Shown piece after piece: positions 63,218-64,000 of a DNA stretch of 64,000 nucleotides. The notes under the pieces are model-generated. The model saw only the letters and a program-made list of their open reading frames with translations. It ran no database searches and was not told the DNA's origin. The translations under genes were made by a program, and so were the position numbers. How positions within the stretch are numbered: the stretch's first letter is position 1; each line of letters starts with the position of its first letter. The stretch is taken from the NCBI GenBank assembly GCA_964036045.1, contig OZ038389.1:66165453-66229452 (forward strand), given 5' to 3'. The DNA is from Eutreptiella sp. 'Long Island Sound 2002' (taxonomy: Eukaryota > Euglenozoa > Euglenophyceae > Eutreptiales > Eutreptiaceae).

Positions 63218-64000
63218 GAAACGTTTATAGTGATTTCAACACTGTTTTTGTGCCTCTCCTGCTGCTTGCTGCTGGTGTAGGGTTTCCTGCTGCTTGTTTT
63301 TGAAGATGAAAAGGTTTTGTTTGCTGAAATACAATCAATCCAGGATAGCCCAAGCCAGAGATATGCAAGTAGAAGAGAATCAGGATCAAAGCATGAAGGG
63401 CTGCAGTGTAAACAGTGAAAGATGAAAGGATATTCACAGAAAATGCAACTCAGGTCAAATCGGATTGCATATTCACAAAGATAGCTGAAATGTTTTGGAA
63501 AAAGAGTTGGAAAACTGCCGCATGGTCACTCAATCTCCATAGTGCCATCTCAGGAGATGTGCACTCTTTGTTTTGGGTCCCATATGTGCTGAGGTGGCAG
63601 GGCATGTGGCGATGAGGTCACTGCCATGTCACATTGGATCTTCCTACTTAGCTAGGCTGACCGGGAATTGAACCCAGGACCTCTCAAAAAGAGGTGCCCA
63701 GCCCCCTAGGGTGCAAACCACTAGGACAGCTAAGAATTCATGAGAAAACATAGATAAATTCATAGGCTCTGCCCTGGATATGTCAGTTCTCAGTCAACTC
63801 AGGAAAAGATGAATTGCCTCACATTGATAGGGGATTAAGGGGTCCACTCCATATCCTGATTGGGTGTTTGGTTCCATAGGTCAAAATGTGTTATCACCAC
63901 TTTTGGTTGGGCCAATACTAAGATATAAATGCCTGTGTGCTCAGTGCATCTCTAATACAACTAGAGTATGCCTCAAAGCATTCAAAAAGCACTTTTTCTT
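63218..64000 (-). repeat. Elem-5 5' LTR (one base short at window edge)
   Basis: Matches 52,088-52,871 with few differences; the last base of the unit falls outside the window. It carries the tRNA-like segment at 63,651-63,733. The promoter should lie here, but I cannot place a TATA box with confidence. Confidence 0.85.

Larger units (their letters stand above)
52088..64000 (-). mobile_element. Elem-5: Ty3/gypsy chromovirus related to Elem-1
   Basis: Minus-strand element with 5' LTR 63,218-64,000 (outermost base outside the window), PBS, gag, protease, Dam-like domain, RT, RH, IN, chromodomain, 2.2-kb 3' noncoding region, PPT and 3' LTR 52,088-52,871. It is inserted in Elem-1 upstream of the Dam-like domain. 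Gag is open. Pol has two stops, at least three frameshifts, and an inverted LTR piece that replaced about 50 codons. The second copy of the target duplication lies just past the right edge. Confidence 0.85.

Noticed and set aside
1-64000. CRISPR arrays, operons, Shine-Dalgarno sites
   Set aside because: No short regularly spaced repeats; LTR retrotransposons with chromodomains and long noncoding spacers show that the DNA is eukaryotic.

Overview
The window looks like repeat-packed nuclear DNA of a eukaryote with a large genome. I see no host protein gene that I can defend. Almost everything from about 2.8 kb to the right edge is Ty3/gypsy-type LTR retrotransposon of the chromovirus class: gag, aspartic protease, reverse transcriptase (RT), RNase H (RH), integrase (IN) and chromodomain in that order, with LTRs, polypurine tracts (PPT) and tRNA primer-binding sites (PBS). 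The PBS (TGGTAGCAGAGG or near) fits the 3' end of an initiator-Met tRNA ending CUCUGCUACCA. The host cannot be named from this. A streptophyte alga with a large genome (for example Chara) is a guess only.

The elements are nested like dolls, and boundaries, target-site duplications and an empty site can be read directly. Elem-1 (minus) is the outermost: its 3' LTR, 3' noncoding region and integrase lie at about 2.8-7.8 kb and its RH, RT and methyltransferase-like region at 49.04-52.09 kb. Elem-2 (plus, 7,803-49,039, 2.4-kb LTRs) split Elem-1 between RH and IN. Elem-3 (minus, 18,116-46,181, 3.2-kb LTRs) landed in the end of the Elem-2 pol gene. Elem-4 (plus, 18,634-29,398, 532-bp LTRs with four differences, open gag and pol) landed in the 3' LTR of Elem-3; the unbroken site survives in the other Elem-3 LTR at 43,470-43,490. 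Elem-5 (minus, 52,088-64,000, 784-bp LTRs) is a relative of Elem-1 inserted in the Elem-1 gene upstream of RT; the window ends one base before the outer edge of its 5' LTR. An inverted extra LTR plus primer-site sequence sits inside Elem-5 at 58,071-58,864.

Three things stand out. First, all five elements carry, between protease and RT, a domain resembling phage-type DNA N6-adenine methyltransferases (Dam). It keeps an NPPF motif in Elem-1 and Elem-4 and has lost it in the other three. Second, the 3' noncoding regions of Elem-1 and Elem-5 hold a structured RNA whose helices are kept by compensatory changes; every non-Watson-Crick pair is a G-U on the plus strand, opposite to the retrotransposon coding strand. 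Third, gag and pol are in one frame separated by a single stop, with readthrough-type contexts (UAG-G plus an 8-bp stem-loop in Elem-4, UGA-CGG in Elem-5), and in three of four elements the gag frame opens inside the LTR and runs through the PBS.

Only Elem-4 looks potentially functional. Elem-1, -2, -3 and -5 are broken by stops and frameshifts. The first 2.8 kb hold a GC-rich block with a broken unrecognised frame and an AT-rich stretch without a gene.
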